Assembly (NCBI RefSeq): GCF_900188225.1
Contig: NZ_FZOC01000008.1
Coordinates: 62,001 to 126,000, forward strand
Origin: Humidesulfovibrio mexicanus
GTDB lineage: Bacteria; Desulfobacterota; Desulfovibrionia; Desulfovibrionales; Desulfovibrionaceae
Reading direction: 5' to 3'
DNA: 64,000 nt
A program made the position numbers and the translations under genes. A model generated the notes under the pieces. It worked only from the letters and a program-made list of their open reading frames with translations. It was not told where the DNA came from and made no database searches. Positions 1 to 7,730 of this stretch are shown here, piece by piece. Within the stretch, counting starts at the first letter, position 1; each line of letters begins with the position of its first letter.

Positions 1-2
1 TC

Positions 3-1721
3 GCGCGGGAGTTCACGGCCCACGGCAAGAAGGCGGCCATCGACTTCTACCGCGGCCCCATCAAGACCACCTACGGCTACTACTCCGCCCAGGCCATCAT
101 CCTGCTCAACTTCCTCATCGGCAACGTGGACCATGTCGGCGGGTTCATGAAGGGCGGCGGGGCCTGGGACGGCTCCGGCGGCAAGCCGGACCAGCCTTTC
201 CCCGTGGGCAAGATGCACCCGGGCGCGCTGGCGCATTTTGGCGTCAAGCTCACGCGGGAGGCCTCCGGTCCCTACGAGACCAGCACCCTGTTCAAGCGCG
301 ACGGCTATCCGGCAAAGCGGCCCTGGTTCCCCTTCACCGACGACGTGTACCAGGAGATAATCCCGGCGGCCAACGCGGGCTATCCGTACCCCATCAAGAT
401 CCTTTGGCTGCACTATGGCACGCCCGCCCTGGCCGCGCCCGCGGGTCATCTGCAGATCAAGATGCTCAAGGACACGGCGAAGTTCCCGCTCTTCATCGCC
501 ACCGACGTGGTCATCGGCGAGACGAGCATGTACGCGGACTACATCTTCCCGGACCTGTCCTACCTGGAGCGCTGGTCCAACCCCCTGGGCACGAGCCCGG
601 TGGTCCTCTCGCAGATCAGCAAGTTCCGGCAGCCAGCCGCCGCGCCGGTCCCGGAGGTCGTCACGGTGGACGGCGAGGAGATGCCCATCAGCATCGAGTC
701 GGTCATGATCTCCGTGGCCAAGCGCCTCGGGCTGTCCGGGTTCGGCAAGGACGCCTTCGGTCCCGGCCAGGGCCTGAACCGGCCCGAGGACTTCCACCTG
801 AAGATGGTCGCCAACCTCGCCGCGGGCAACAAGGCCGGCGACGAGGCGCCCGAGGCCGACGACGCGGAGTTGGAGCTGCTGCGCAAGGCCCGCCGCCACC
901 TGCCCAAGGCCGTCTTCGACGAGCAGAAGTGGCAGGCCGCCGTGGGGCCCCTCTGGCGGCGCGTGGTCTACCTGCTCAACCGCGGCGGCCGGTTCGAGAA
1001 GGCCTCGGGGGCCTATGACGAGGGCTTCGCCAAGCACGCCTACGGCAACCAACTGAACATCTACGTCGAGCCCGTGGCGGGCGGAAAGCACTCCGTACAG
1101 GGCAAGCGGTTGTCCGGCGTGCCGGTGTACGAGGAAATGGAGTCCTTCGACGGCAAGCCGGTGGCGTTTCCGGCGGAGTACGAGTTCGAGATGATCACCT
1201 ACAAGGACATCCACGGCGGGCAGTCCAGGACCTCCGGCAACTACGCCGGGCACCTGGCGATCATGCCGGAGAACTTCGTCTTCCTGAACGAGCTCGACGC
1301 GAGCCGCCTGAAGCTGACTGACGGCGATGTGGTGCGCCTGGAAAGTCCCGGCTTCGGCGGCAGCTTCGAGATCGGCTCCGGCCAGGCCCCGGCCAGGGTC
1401 GAGGGCAAGCTGCGCGTCACGCAGGGCCTGCGGCCGGGCGTGGTGAGCGTGTCCTGGCACTATGGTCATTGGGCGTACGGCGCGCGCGACGTGGAGATCG
1501 ATGGGCAGAGGATTCCCGGCGAACCCGTGCGCGGTAAGGGGCTGGTGACCAACGCCGCCAGCGCCGTGGACGGATACCTCAAGGACGTGTGCCTGACCGA
1601 TCCCATCGCGGGCGACAGCGCGTTCACCGGCTCGCGGGTGAAGCTGGTCAAGGTGGCCTCGTCCAAGGGACCGCGCGCACCGCTGGCGGGCTGGGTTCCG
1701 GCCGGCTGGGCATCGCGCTGA
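3..1721 (+). CDS. ttrA: Molybdopterin oxidoreductase catalytic subunit, tetrathionate reductase A-like (3' part)
   Basis: The reading frame is open from the first complete codon of the window, so the N-terminal part with the twin-arginine signal and any Fe-S motif lies outside. What remains is about 570 residues: the middle of a bis-MGD catalytic domain (GGFMKGGG; a segment rich in Y, P and F around DDVYQEIIPAANAGYPYP; the GETSMYADYIFPD stretch, typical of the DMSO-reductase family) and the C-terminal molydopterin-dinucleotide-binding beta-barrel (SGNYAGHLAIMPENF, then DGDVVRLESPGFGG). The wording of these segments is closest to what I remember of TtrA, the periplasmic tetrathionate reductase subunit. 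Thiosulfate/polysulfide reductase (PhsA/PsrA-type) is the main alternative. No partner subunit follows it, so its operon partners, if any, are upstream. Confidence 0.7.
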   Translation, partial: AREFTAHGKKAAIDFYRGPIKTTYGYYSAQAIILLNFLIGNVDHVGGFMKGGGAWDGSGGKPDQPFPVGKMHPGALAHFGVKLTREASGPYETSTLFKRDGYPAKRPWFPFTDDVYQEIIPAANAGYPYPIKILWLHYGTPALAAPAGHLQIKMLKDTAKFPLFIATDVVIGETSMYADYIFPDLSYLERWSNPLGTSPVVLSQISKFRQPAAAPVPEVVTVDGEEMPISIESVMISVAKRLGLSGFGKDAFGPGQGLNRPEDFHLKMVANLAAGNKAGDEAPEADDAELELLRKARRHLPKAVFDEQKWQAAVGPLWRRVVYLLNRGGRFEKASGAYDEGFAKHAYGNQLNIYVEPVAGGKHSVQGKRLSGVPVYEEMESFDGKPVAFPAEYEFEMITYKDIHGGQSRTSGNYAGHLAIMPENFVFLNELDASRLKLTDGDVVRLESPGFGGSFEIGSGQAPARVEGKLRVTQGLRPGVVSVSWHYGHWAYGARDVEIDGQRIPGEPVRGKGLVTNAASAVDGYLKDVCLTDPIAGDSAFTGSRVKLVKVASSKGPRAPLAGWVPAGWASR

Positions 1722-1850
1722 AGGACCACGCGTTGAACCACGGGCGGGGCTCGGCGGTGGCGATGGCCGCTCCGGGTCCCGCCTTCTTCATTGCGCAGGG
1801 CTCCGCCGCAGCCGGTCGCCCACCTCAAAACGACATGTGGAGAGGTAGAC

Positions 1851-1874
1851 ATGTACAAACGAATCTGCGACTGA
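1851..1874 (+). CDS. Possible 7-codon leader peptide upstream of mgtC
   Basis: A start codon at 1851 preceded by a good Shine-Dalgarno sequence (ggagagg at 1839-1845, 5 nt spacing) opens a reading frame MYKRICD followed by TGA. It lies about 105 bp before the mgtC start, in front of a strong stem-loop. MgtC/MgtA genes in enterobacteria are controlled by short leader ORFs, so a regulatory uORF is plausible. The assignment rests only on position and ribosome-binding site; the peptide itself has no recognisable sequence. Confidence 0.35.
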   Translation: MYKRICD

Positions 1875-1913
1875 ACGCACTGGCTTGGCTGGGGGTCGGC
1901 AATGGCGGAAAGC

Positions 1914-1957
1914 CCCGGACGCCCACGCTGCGCGGACAGCGGTGGGCGCTTGCCGGG
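1914..1957 (+). promoter_or_regulatory. Stable stem-loop in the mgtC leader
   Basis: CCCGG (1914-1918) pairs with CCGGG (1953-1957), CGCCCAC (1920-1926) with GTGGGCG (1942-1948), and GCTG (1927-1930) with CAGC (1937-1940). The stem is followed by an A-run and then by the mgtC ribosome-binding site. There is no T-run, so it is not an obvious terminator. I do not recognise the M-box core in it. Confidence 0.45.
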
Positions 1958-1978
1958 AAAAACCTCTCGGGAGCAGCG

Positions 1979-2635
1979 ATGACGACGGACTTTCTCTTGC
2001 GGATCGCCCTGGCCGGGGTTCTCGGCGCCCTGATCGGCATTGAGCGCCAGCTGCGGGCCAAGGAGGCCGGTCTGCGCACGCACGTCCTGGTGTGCATCGG
2101 CAGCGCCATGTTCATGATCGTCTCGAAGTACGGCTTCGGCGACATCCTGGCCGGGGAGCACATCGCCCTCGACCCCAGCCGCGTCTCGGCGCAGGTCGTC
2201 AGCGGCGTCGGGTTCCTGGGCGCGGGGACCATCCTGATCAACAAGCAGGTGGTCAAGGGCCTGACCACGGCGGCGGGGCTCTGGGTCACCGCCTCCATCG
2301 GCCTGGTGGTCGGCAGCGGCATGTACGAGATCGGGGTCTACGGCACGGTGATGACCCTCATCGTGCTGGAGGTGGTGCGCCAGCTGCGCGACAGGCTCAT
2401 GGGCAGCCGCCATTTCATCGAGCTCTCCGTGCTGCCGGAAAGCGTCGCGGAGGTCTTCCTGGCGCTGCAGAAGCTGCATATCCGGCCGGGACCGCTGACG
2501 ATCTCGCACTGCGACGGCGAGGCCACCTTCTGCGAGATGACCCTTGAGGTCACGCTCTCCGCACGGCAGAAGCCGGCGGGCATCTATCAGCAGCTGCTCA
2601 CGGTGAAGGGCCTGCACAAGATCGAGGTGCGCTGA
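1979..2635 (+). CDS. mgtC: MgtC/SapB family membrane protein
   Basis: The 218-residue protein starts at the ATG at 1979, which has gggag just upstream and gives an N-terminus (MTTDFLLRIALAGVLGALIG) directly comparable to MgtC/SapB proteins. Several membrane helices fill the first 140 residues. The family signatures IGIERQ, GLRTHVLV, GVGFLGAGTI and GLTTAAGLWVTA are all present. A soluble C-terminal domain of about 80 residues follows (ELSVLPESVAEVF onward). MgtC proteins protect cells in low magnesium, and in pathogens they act on the F1F0 ATPase. Whether this protein does so is unknown. The upstream leader suggests post-transcriptional control. Confidence 0.88.
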   Translation: MTTDFLLRIALAGVLGALIGIERQLRAKEAGLRTHVLVCIGSAMFMIVSKYGFGDILAGEHIALDPSRVSAQVVSGVGFLGAGTILINKQVVKGLTTAAGLWVTASIGLVVGSGMYEIGVYGTVMTLIVLEVVRQLRDRLMGSRHFIELSVLPESVAEVFLALQKLHIRPGPLTISHCDGEATFCEMTLEVTLSARQKPAGIYQQLLTVKGLHKIEVR

Positions 2636-3116
2636 ACCGCGCGACCCCGCAGCACACGCGCCGCGCCACGCCTGCAATCGCTGCCGGGAACGAGAGCCCC
2701 TCCGTCCGGGCAGTTCGAGACAACCGCCTCGACGGGCTGGCCTGCACGCCCAAAACGACACAGCAGATGTCGCCCAACGGTCGTTTTCTTGTTGGTATGC
2801 AAAATTCAACCACGATTTCAGGGCATGCGCCATGCCGCCGGCTGGATGGCATTCAAGTTGGCGCGCACAGAACGCATTGGCAGTGTCATGCTGTACATAA
2901 AACAAGCCAACAATTTGTACTTACACACTTTTTAATAAATCCATGAGGCGGGGTGCGGGGGCGGGACCCCTTGATCTTTCCGAACCCTGTCAACCTGCTT
3001 ATTTTGTCCTTTTCCCGGCCCAAAACATGCCTTTTTTGTCCGACCTAAAAACCACTGGTATCCTTGCGGAATTTGCGATGGGCAGCCCGCCCGTTGCGCA
3101 ACCGTAAGGAGCCCCC
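2636..3116. other. Intergenic region, partly AT-rich, no gene seen
   Basis: The stretch from about 2760 to 3090 is clearly lower in GC than its surroundings, with runs such as acactttttaataaatcc. I find no convincing ORF or RNA. It ends with a good Shine-Dalgarno sequence (taaggag, 3105-3111) in front of the rhs fragment. The base-composition change marks the left edge of the rhs island. Confidence 0.5.
2955..2971 (+). repeat. 17-bp direct repeat, left copy
   Basis: gcgggggcgggacccct occurs here and again, in the same orientation, at 4700-4716. The two copies bracket the rhs fragment and its small downstream gene. Confidence 0.5.
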
Positions 3117-4235
3117 ATGCCTCAGCCCTCACTGCTTTCCATCAAGCGCGACGCGCAGGGCCGCATCGCAGAACGCACTCTGAACTTCGGCAGCGAGGCC
3201 GAAATTCGGCACTACGCCTATGATTCCGCCGGACGCCTCGCCCGCGTCACCGATGGCACCGGCGGTCTGCTGGAGTCCTACCAGTACGACCACGAGGGCC
3301 GACGCCTCGCCGACATCAACCCGCAGCGCTTCCGCGGCGAGCGGCGCTAGAGCTATAACCCGGGCGACCGGTTGGGGCAGGCCGGTGCCACTCAATACGG
3401 CCACGACAAGGCGGGCTTCCGCAACCTGAAGCTCGAAGGCGGCCGCGAGACGAGATACCACTACGAGCCCGGCGGCCTGCTCATGGGCGTGGACCTGCCC
3501 GACGGCAGGCGCATCGACTACGCCTACGATGCCGACGGGTTGCGGCGCGAGAAGCGCATCAACGGGCGGCTGGTCGAGGCTTATCGTTGGCTCGATCCGC
3601 TGCGTCTTTCGGAATTCCACGATGAACGCGAGTGGTGGCGGCTGGCATACCTTGAGGGCCGGACGCCCGTTGGTGTGACGAACGGCGACGACTCGTACTT
3701 GCTGCTCTGCGACCAAGTGGGCACGCCGTTGGCCCTTGCCACCACGGATGGTCATGTTGTACAGACGATGCAATACGACAGCTTCGGAAACCTGTTGCAG
3801 GTGCGGGGTGACGTGGTGCGCCTGCCCATCGGCTTCGCGGGCGGGCTCTTTGACGCCGACACCGGCCTGACGCGCTTCGGCTGGCGCGACTACGACGCCG
3901 ACACCGGCCGCTTCACGGCGCTTGACCCCATGGGCGCAAAAGGCGGCGACAGCGACTGGTACGGCTATTGCGTGGATGATCCGGTGAACCGGGTGGATGC
4001 GTGGGGGCTGGATTGGGGTTGGGCTGACGTTGCCTCCTATGGTTCAACCATTGCGACAGAAGCACTCAAGCAGGCGAAAGTCATCGGCACGAAGGTCGCC
4101 ACAGGCGTTGGAATTCTCACCGCTCCGCTTGGCGACATGCTCGACCCGACACCGGTCAATGATGTTTACGAGGAGAGCAAAGAGTACTGGGACCAGTGGG
4201 GCAAGGAGCCCGAGGACTTACGGAATCGCCATTAG
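3117..4235 (+). pseudogene. RHS-repeat C-terminal fragment with one in-frame amber codon
   Basis: Two open stretches, 3117-3347 and 3351-4235, lie in the same frame and are separated only by TAG at 3348-3350. The stop sits where RHS/YD repeats normally carry tyrosine or phenylalanine (ERR then SYN), so a single TAC or TAT to TAG change explains it. Reading through gives about 372 residues: RHS repeats (YAYDSAGRLARVTDGTG, YQYDHEGRRLADINP, YDSFGNLLQVRG), the RHS core end (FGWRDYDADTGRFTALDP, then NRVDAWGLDWG) and a tip of about 65 residues after the core. Full Rhs proteins exceed 1000 residues, so this is an orphan tip module. It has its own ribosome-binding site (taaggag). I do not recognise the tip, so its toxin activity is unproven. 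Confidence 0.8.
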
Positions 4236-4255
4236 ATTTTACAGGGAGCATGCTG

Positions 4256-4576
4256 ATGGACTGGACAAACGTCGCCTTCATGGGCGGGATAGCCGCCATG
4301 CTTATCGCTGCGGTGGCGTTCATCGAACGCAGAAGAGCGGCGGGGAAGCCAATTCGTGATGCGTATTCCTTCCGAGCAGTCCAGCAGGTGGTCGGCGGTG
4401 GCATTCTCGGCGCCAGCGCCATTGCCGCTCTGACCTATGCTGTCACTGGCTCCGCAGATACGGCTCTCGGCCTGGGCGGCATCATCGCCGGCGTGGTTCT
4501 CCTCGGTGGCCTGCGTGGCTTCTTCAGCGAATTCCTGCGCAAACGAGATGGAGCAAAGAGTCTGGACAAACCATAG
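4256..4576 (+). CDS. Small membrane protein, candidate immunity protein for the rhs tip
   Basis: The protein has 106 residues if it starts at the ATG at 4256, which is correctly spaced from aggag (4244-4248). The in-frame ATG at 4250 is too close to that site. Three membrane helices are visible: TNVAFMGGIAAMLIAAVAF near the N-terminus, VGGGILGASAIAALTYAVTG in the middle and LGLGGIIAGVVLLGGL near the C-terminus. A charged tail follows (FLRKRDGAKSLDKP). It begins 20 bp after the rhs stop codon, the classical position of an Rhs immunity gene. A membrane immunity protein would suggest a membrane- or periplasm-acting tip. The function is inferred from position only. Confidence 0.6.
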   Translation: MDWTNVAFMGGIAAMLIAAVAFIERRRAAGKPIRDAYSFRAVQQVVGGGILGASAIAALTYAVTGSADTALGLGGIIAGVVLLGGLRGFFSEFLRKRDGAKSLDKP

Positions 4577-4611
4577 CCGCGATTACCAAGGCATGTCCCA
4601 TTTGAAAGCAA

Positions 4612-4655
4612 ACGGGGCGGGGAGCGCACAAACTCCCCGCCCCGTCGTCGTTTTG
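4612..4655 (+). terminator. Intrinsic terminator after the rhs island
   Basis: A 13-bp perfect stem (acggggcggggag, 4612-4624, with ctccccgccccgt, 4633-4645) has an 8-nt loop and is followed by cgtcgttttg. It ends plus-strand transcription before the convergent catalase gene. Confidence 0.8.
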
Positions 4656-4699
4656 GGATACGCCCGGCCGGGTGTTACATTTCTCCCCTTGACCGGGGG

Positions 4700-4716
4700 G
4701 CGGGGGCGGGACCCCT
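4700..4716 (+). repeat. 17-bp direct repeat, right copy
   Basis: Identical to 2955-2971. It lies between the island terminator and the end of the catalase gene. Confidence 0.5.
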
Positions 4717-4724
4717 GTTTTTTG

Positions 4725-6173
4725 TTACTTCGGAACCTTCAGTCCCAGGGCCTTGGCCACGCCCGCGCCGTAGGCCGGGTCGGCCTTGGCGCAGTTGCCG
4801 ATGTGCCGGAGCTTGATCTCCTTGGGCGCATCGCCCATGGCCCGTGCGGTGTTCTCGAAGAGTTCCTGCTGCTGCTTCTTGCTCATGAGCCGGAAGAGCT
4901 CGCCCGGCTGGGAATAGTAGTCGGCGTCGTCCTCGCGCGCGTTCCAGTGCTTGGCCGCGCCGGAGAGCTCCAGCTGCGGCTCGTGGTATTCGGGCTGCTC
5001 CTGCCATTCTCCGTAGCTGTTGGGCTCGTAGGCCAGCGTGCTGCCGTGGTTGCCGTCCACGCGCATGGACCCGTCGCGGTGGTAGCTGTGGAAGGGGCAG
5101 CGGGCCATGTTGACGGGGATGAGGTGGTGGTTCACGCCCAGGCGGTAGCGCTGGGCGTCGCCGTAGGAGAAGAGCCGCCCCTGCAGCATCTTGTCCGGCG
5201 AGAAGGAGATGCCGGGCACCACGTTGGCCGGGTTGAAGGCGGCCTGCTCCACCTCGGCGAAGTAGTTTTCCGGGTTCCTGTTCAGTTCAAGCACGCCCAC
5301 TTCCATGAGCGGCGCGTCCTTGTGCTTCCATACCTTTGTGAGGTCGAAGGGGTGGTAGGGCAGGGCCTTGGCCTGCTTGTCGGTAAGCACCTGCACGAAC
5401 AGGGTCCAGCGGGGGAAGTCGCCCCGCTCTATGGCGTCGTAGAGGTCGCGCTGGTGGCTTTCGCGGCACTTGCCCACCAGGGCCTCGGCCTCGGCGTCGG
5501 TAAGGTTCTTGATGCCCTGCTGGGTGCGCAGGTGGAACTTGCACCAGAAGCGCTCGTTCTTTTTGTTGATGAAGCTGAAGGTGTGGCTGCCGAAGCCGTG
5601 CATGTGCCGGTAGCTGGCCGGTATGCCGCGGTCGCTCATGACCACGGTGACCTGGTGCAGGGCCTCAGGCAGGCTGGACCAGAAGTCCCAGTTGTTCTTG
5701 GCGCTGCGCAGGTTTGTGCGCGGGTCGCGCTTCACCGCGTGGTTCAGGTCCGGGAACTTGAGGGGATCGCGCAGGAAGAACACCGGCGTGTTGTTGCCCA
5801 CCAGGTCCCAGTTGCCCTCCTCTGTATAAAACTTGATGGCGAAGCCGCGGATGTCGCGCTCGGCGTCGGCCGCGCCGCGCTCGCCCGCCACCGTGGAGAA
5901 GCGCACGAACAGGTCGGTCTTCTTGCCGATCTTGCCGAAGATCTTGGCGCGCGTGTATTTGGTGATGTCGTGGGTGACGGTGAAGACCCCGTAGGCTCCG
6001 GAGCCCTTGGCGTGCATCCTGCGCTCGGGAATCACCTCGCGGTCGAAATGCGCAAGTTTCTCCAGGAACCAGACATCCTGCAAAAGCTGTGGGCCGCGCG
6101 ACCCGGCGGTGAGCACGTTCTGGTTGTCCGGCACGGGCGCGCCAGCGTTGGTGGTCAGCTTCTTCTTGACCAT
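4725..6173 (-). CDS. katA: Monofunctional heme catalase
   Basis: This small-subunit clade catalase of 482 residues converts hydrogen peroxide to water and oxygen. The start at 6173 has ggagga about 6 nt upstream; an earlier in-frame start would have no ribosome-binding site. Visible signatures are the distal histidine in [12 protein letters not shown] (H54), the [13 protein letters not shown] block, the distal asparagine region GNNTPVFF, and the proximal heme tyrosine in [14 protein letters not shown]. The N-terminus ([19 protein letters not shown]) has no secretion signal, so the enzyme is cytoplasmic. It is transcribed towards the rhs island and away from a perfect PerR/Fur-like palindrome about 110 bp upstream. 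Bacterioferritin and a PerR-like regulator follow in the same orientation further upstream, making a peroxide-defence cluster. Confidence 0.97.
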   Translation of the reverse strand: MVKKKLTTNAGAPVPDNQNVLTAGSRGPQLLQDVWFLEKLAHFDREVIPERRMHAKGSGAYGVFTVTHDITKYTRAKIFGKIGKKTDLFVRFSTVAGERGAADAERDIRGFAIKFYTEEGNWDLVGNNTPVFFLRDPLKFPDLNHAVKRDPRTNLRSAKNNWDFWSSLPEALHQVTVVMSDRGIPASYRHMHGFGSHTFSFINKKNERFWCKFHLRTQQGIKNLTDAEAEALVGKCRESHQRDLYDAIERGDFPRWTLFVQVLTDKQAKALPYHPFDLTKVWKHKDAPLMEVGVLELNRNPENYFAEVEQAAFNPANVVPGISFSPDKMLQGRLFSYGDAQRYRLGVNHHLIPVNMARCPFHSYHRDGSMRVDGNHGSTLAYEPNSYGEWQEQPEYHEPQLELSGAAKHWNAREDDADYYSQPGELFRLMSKKQQQELFENTARAMGDAPKEIKLRHIGNCAKADPAYGAGVAKALGLKVPK

Positions 6174-6280
6174 GCTTTCCTCCGTTTCCGCCAGAGGCGG
6201 GCTGTTTCCGGGAATTACGCAGGTACATAGCATACGTGTTGCGGAATACAAGTTGTCGTCTCAGGAGAAGACTCTTTGTT

Positions 6281-6297
6281 TGGATAATTATTATCCA
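6281..6297. promoter_or_regulatory. PerR/Fur-type operator upstream of katA
   Basis: TGGATAATTATTATCCA is a perfect 8-1-8 palindrome whose core (ATAAT-T-ATTAT) matches the PerR/Fur box type. It lies 108 bp before the katA start codon in a GC-rich genome, where such an AT-rich palindrome stands out. The Fur-family gene 1 kb away is the natural candidate for the binding protein. Confidence 0.75.
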
Positions 6298-6539
6298 TAG
6301 AGAGTCGCTCCTGTCAACTGGCGTCCGCAGCAGGGCCACGCATTTGGGCTGCGGGAACAGCGCCTGGGGGATCGCCTCGCATGGCCGAGGCCGTGGAGTA
6401 TTGTGTCTGCGCACAGGCGAAAGGTCCCCAATCGGCCATGCGGATGCATGACCGTCCGGAGGCTTCATGGCGGGGCACGGGCCGTGGCCCTTTGGTGGGA
6501 GCAGGGGGCGAGAGGGCCCCCTGCGGTTCGTTTCGGGTG

Positions 6540-7079
6540 CTATGCCCCGGCGCCGGGCAGGGCGAAGCCCTTGGTGGTGCCGCCGGTGGAGGAAGGCGTT
6601 CCCGCGATGCGCGAGAGGTAGGAATCGCCGAGGTTCTGGATGTGCCCGGCAACGTTGTCGAAGTGGTTGAAGTGCACCTGCTCCTCGTCGATGATGGTCT
6701 GGAAGAGGGTGGTGCTGATGTTGTCGCCGCAGTCGCGGCAGACCTGCAGGAACTGGTTGTACGCGTCGATGGTGTCGTCTTCGAGCTTGGAGTCGAAGGG
6801 GAAGATGGTGCGCACGTCCTGTCCCTTGATGACCGTGCCGTCGCCTGCGGTCACGGGTTCTCCGCCCAGTTCCTTGATGCGCTCGGCGAACATCTCTGCG
6901 TGGCGCATTTCGTCGATGGCGATGAGCTTCATGTTGGCGGCCATTTCGCCATAGTCCATGCTGTCCAGGTTGTAGTGCTGGTTCATGTACTGGGTGATGG
7001 CGGTGAGCTCCATGGCGCGCGCCTTGTTCAGGACATCAAGCACCTTGGCCTTGCGTTTTTCTCTGCTTTCAACTGCCAT
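6540..7079 (-). CDS. bfr: Bacterioferritin, Desulfovibrio type
   Basis: This is a 179-residue ferritin-fold protein that stores iron and detoxifies peroxide at a di-iron centre. The start at 7079 has ggaggtg upstream. The length and sequence match the iron-coproporphyrin bacterioferritin of D. desulfuricans as I remember it: ARAMELTAITQYMNQHY with ferroxidase E24, ANMKLIAIDEMRHAE with E57, H60 and the heme-ligand methionine M58, IIDEEQVHF for the second half of the di-iron site, and a shared tail (IAGTPSSTG). The rubredoxin gene that accompanies bfr in D. desulfuricans is not seen here. A GC-rich inverted repeat at 6501-6524, downstream of the stop codon, may aid transcript ending but has no T-run. 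The neighbours are catalase and a PerR-like regulator. Confidence 0.95.
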   Translation of the reverse strand: MAVESREKRKAKVLDVLNKARAMELTAITQYMNQHYNLDSMDYGEMAANMKLIAIDEMRHAEMFAERIKELGGEPVTAGDGTVIKGQDVRTIFPFDSKLEDDTIDAYNQFLQVCRDCGDNISTTLFQTIIDEEQVHFNHFDNVAGHIQNLGDSYLSRIAGTPSSTGGTTKGFALPGAGA

Positions 7080-7180
7080 GACTGGCACCTCCGGGTATGT
7101 TGAGGGTCGGTCCACAGGGTTTCCACTCCCTGTCACTTTAGGGCAAAGCGCAGGGCGAGGCAAGGCTTGAGGGGGAGAGC

Positions 7181-7630
7181 TTAGGACCGTGCGCGGCAGG
7201 CCGGGCAGAGCCCGAAGAGGTCGAAGCGGTGGGAACTGACGGCGAAGCCGCTCTGCTTTGCGATGCGGGACGCCAGTGCGTCTACTTCGTCATCTGGGCA
7301 GGGCGGGTCGGTGATGCTGCCGCAGCGGGTGCAGATGAGGTGCGGGTGCGGGCGCGGGTGGCGACCGTCGTAGCGGCTGCCGAGTTCGCCGAAGCCCAGC
7401 TCCAGCACCTCGCCCAGCTGCTTCAGCAGGTGGATGGTCTTGTACACCGTGGCCAGGCTGGTGGTGGGGAATTCGGCAAGGATGGCCGTGTGCAGTTGCT
7501 CCACGCTGGGGTGGTCGTCGCGTTCCAGCAGCTGCCGCACGATGGCGACGCGCTGCGGCGTGAGCCTGTGCCCGGCCTTGCGCAGGCGCTGGAGCAGCTC
7601 GTCAAGGCGTGTGGCGGCGCAGGTGTTCAT
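7181..7630 (-). CDS. perR: Fur-family metalloregulator, PerR-like
   Basis: This is a 149-residue winged-helix repressor. The start at 7630 is chosen because upstream codons would run into the rny terminator; the ribosome-binding site is weak. Features in order are the DNA-binding domain (LRKAGHRLTPQRVAIVRQLL, then TSLATVYKTIHLL), a metal-binding hinge with DDHPSVEQL, the YDGRHPRPHPHLIC segment that supplies the regulatory His/Asp ligands, and two CxxC pairs (CTRC and CPAC) for the structural zinc. The position beside catalase and bacterioferritin, and the aspartate near the HPH ligands, favour a peroxide-sensing PerR over an iron-sensing Fur. The two cannot be separated firmly by sequence alone. 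Confidence 0.88.
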   Translation of the reverse strand: MNTCAATRLDELLQRLRKAGHRLTPQRVAIVRQLLERDDHPSVEQLHTAILAEFPTTSLATVYKTIHLLKQLGEVLELGFGELGSRYDGRHPRPHPHLICTRCGSITDPPCPDDEVDALASRIAKQSGFAVSSHRFDLFGLCPACRARS

Positions 7631-7671
7631 GTTTTTAAGTGTACGGCAGCGGACAGCGGCGGGCAAGGGGG

Positions 7672-7702
7672 CAAAAAAAAGCCGGAGCACTGATGCTCCG
7701 GC
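7672..7702 (-). terminator. Intrinsic terminator of rny
   Basis: gccggagca (7681-7689) pairs perfectly with tgctccggc (7694-7702) around a ctga loop. On the minus strand the stem is followed by eight T residues. The plus strand also has a T-run, so the hairpin may work in both directions. Confidence 0.9.
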
Positions 7703-7730
7703 CTTTTTTGCCGACAACAGATGGCACCGC

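Noticed and set aside
1876-1978. M-box or yybP-ykoY riboswitch in the mgtC leader
   Set aside because: The leader has a strong stem but none of the conserved core sequences of those families that I can recognise; it is also too short for an M-box.
3348-3350. TAG codon in the rhs fragment read as pyrrolysine or another recoded residue
   Set aside because: I see no PYLIS-like element or pyl genes, and rhs proteins carry Tyr/Phe at this position. A simple nonsense mutation is more economical.
6501-6524. Terminator of bfr
   Set aside because: gcagggggc and gccccctgc can pair, but no T-run follows on the minus strand, so it is noted only as a possible 3'-end structure.
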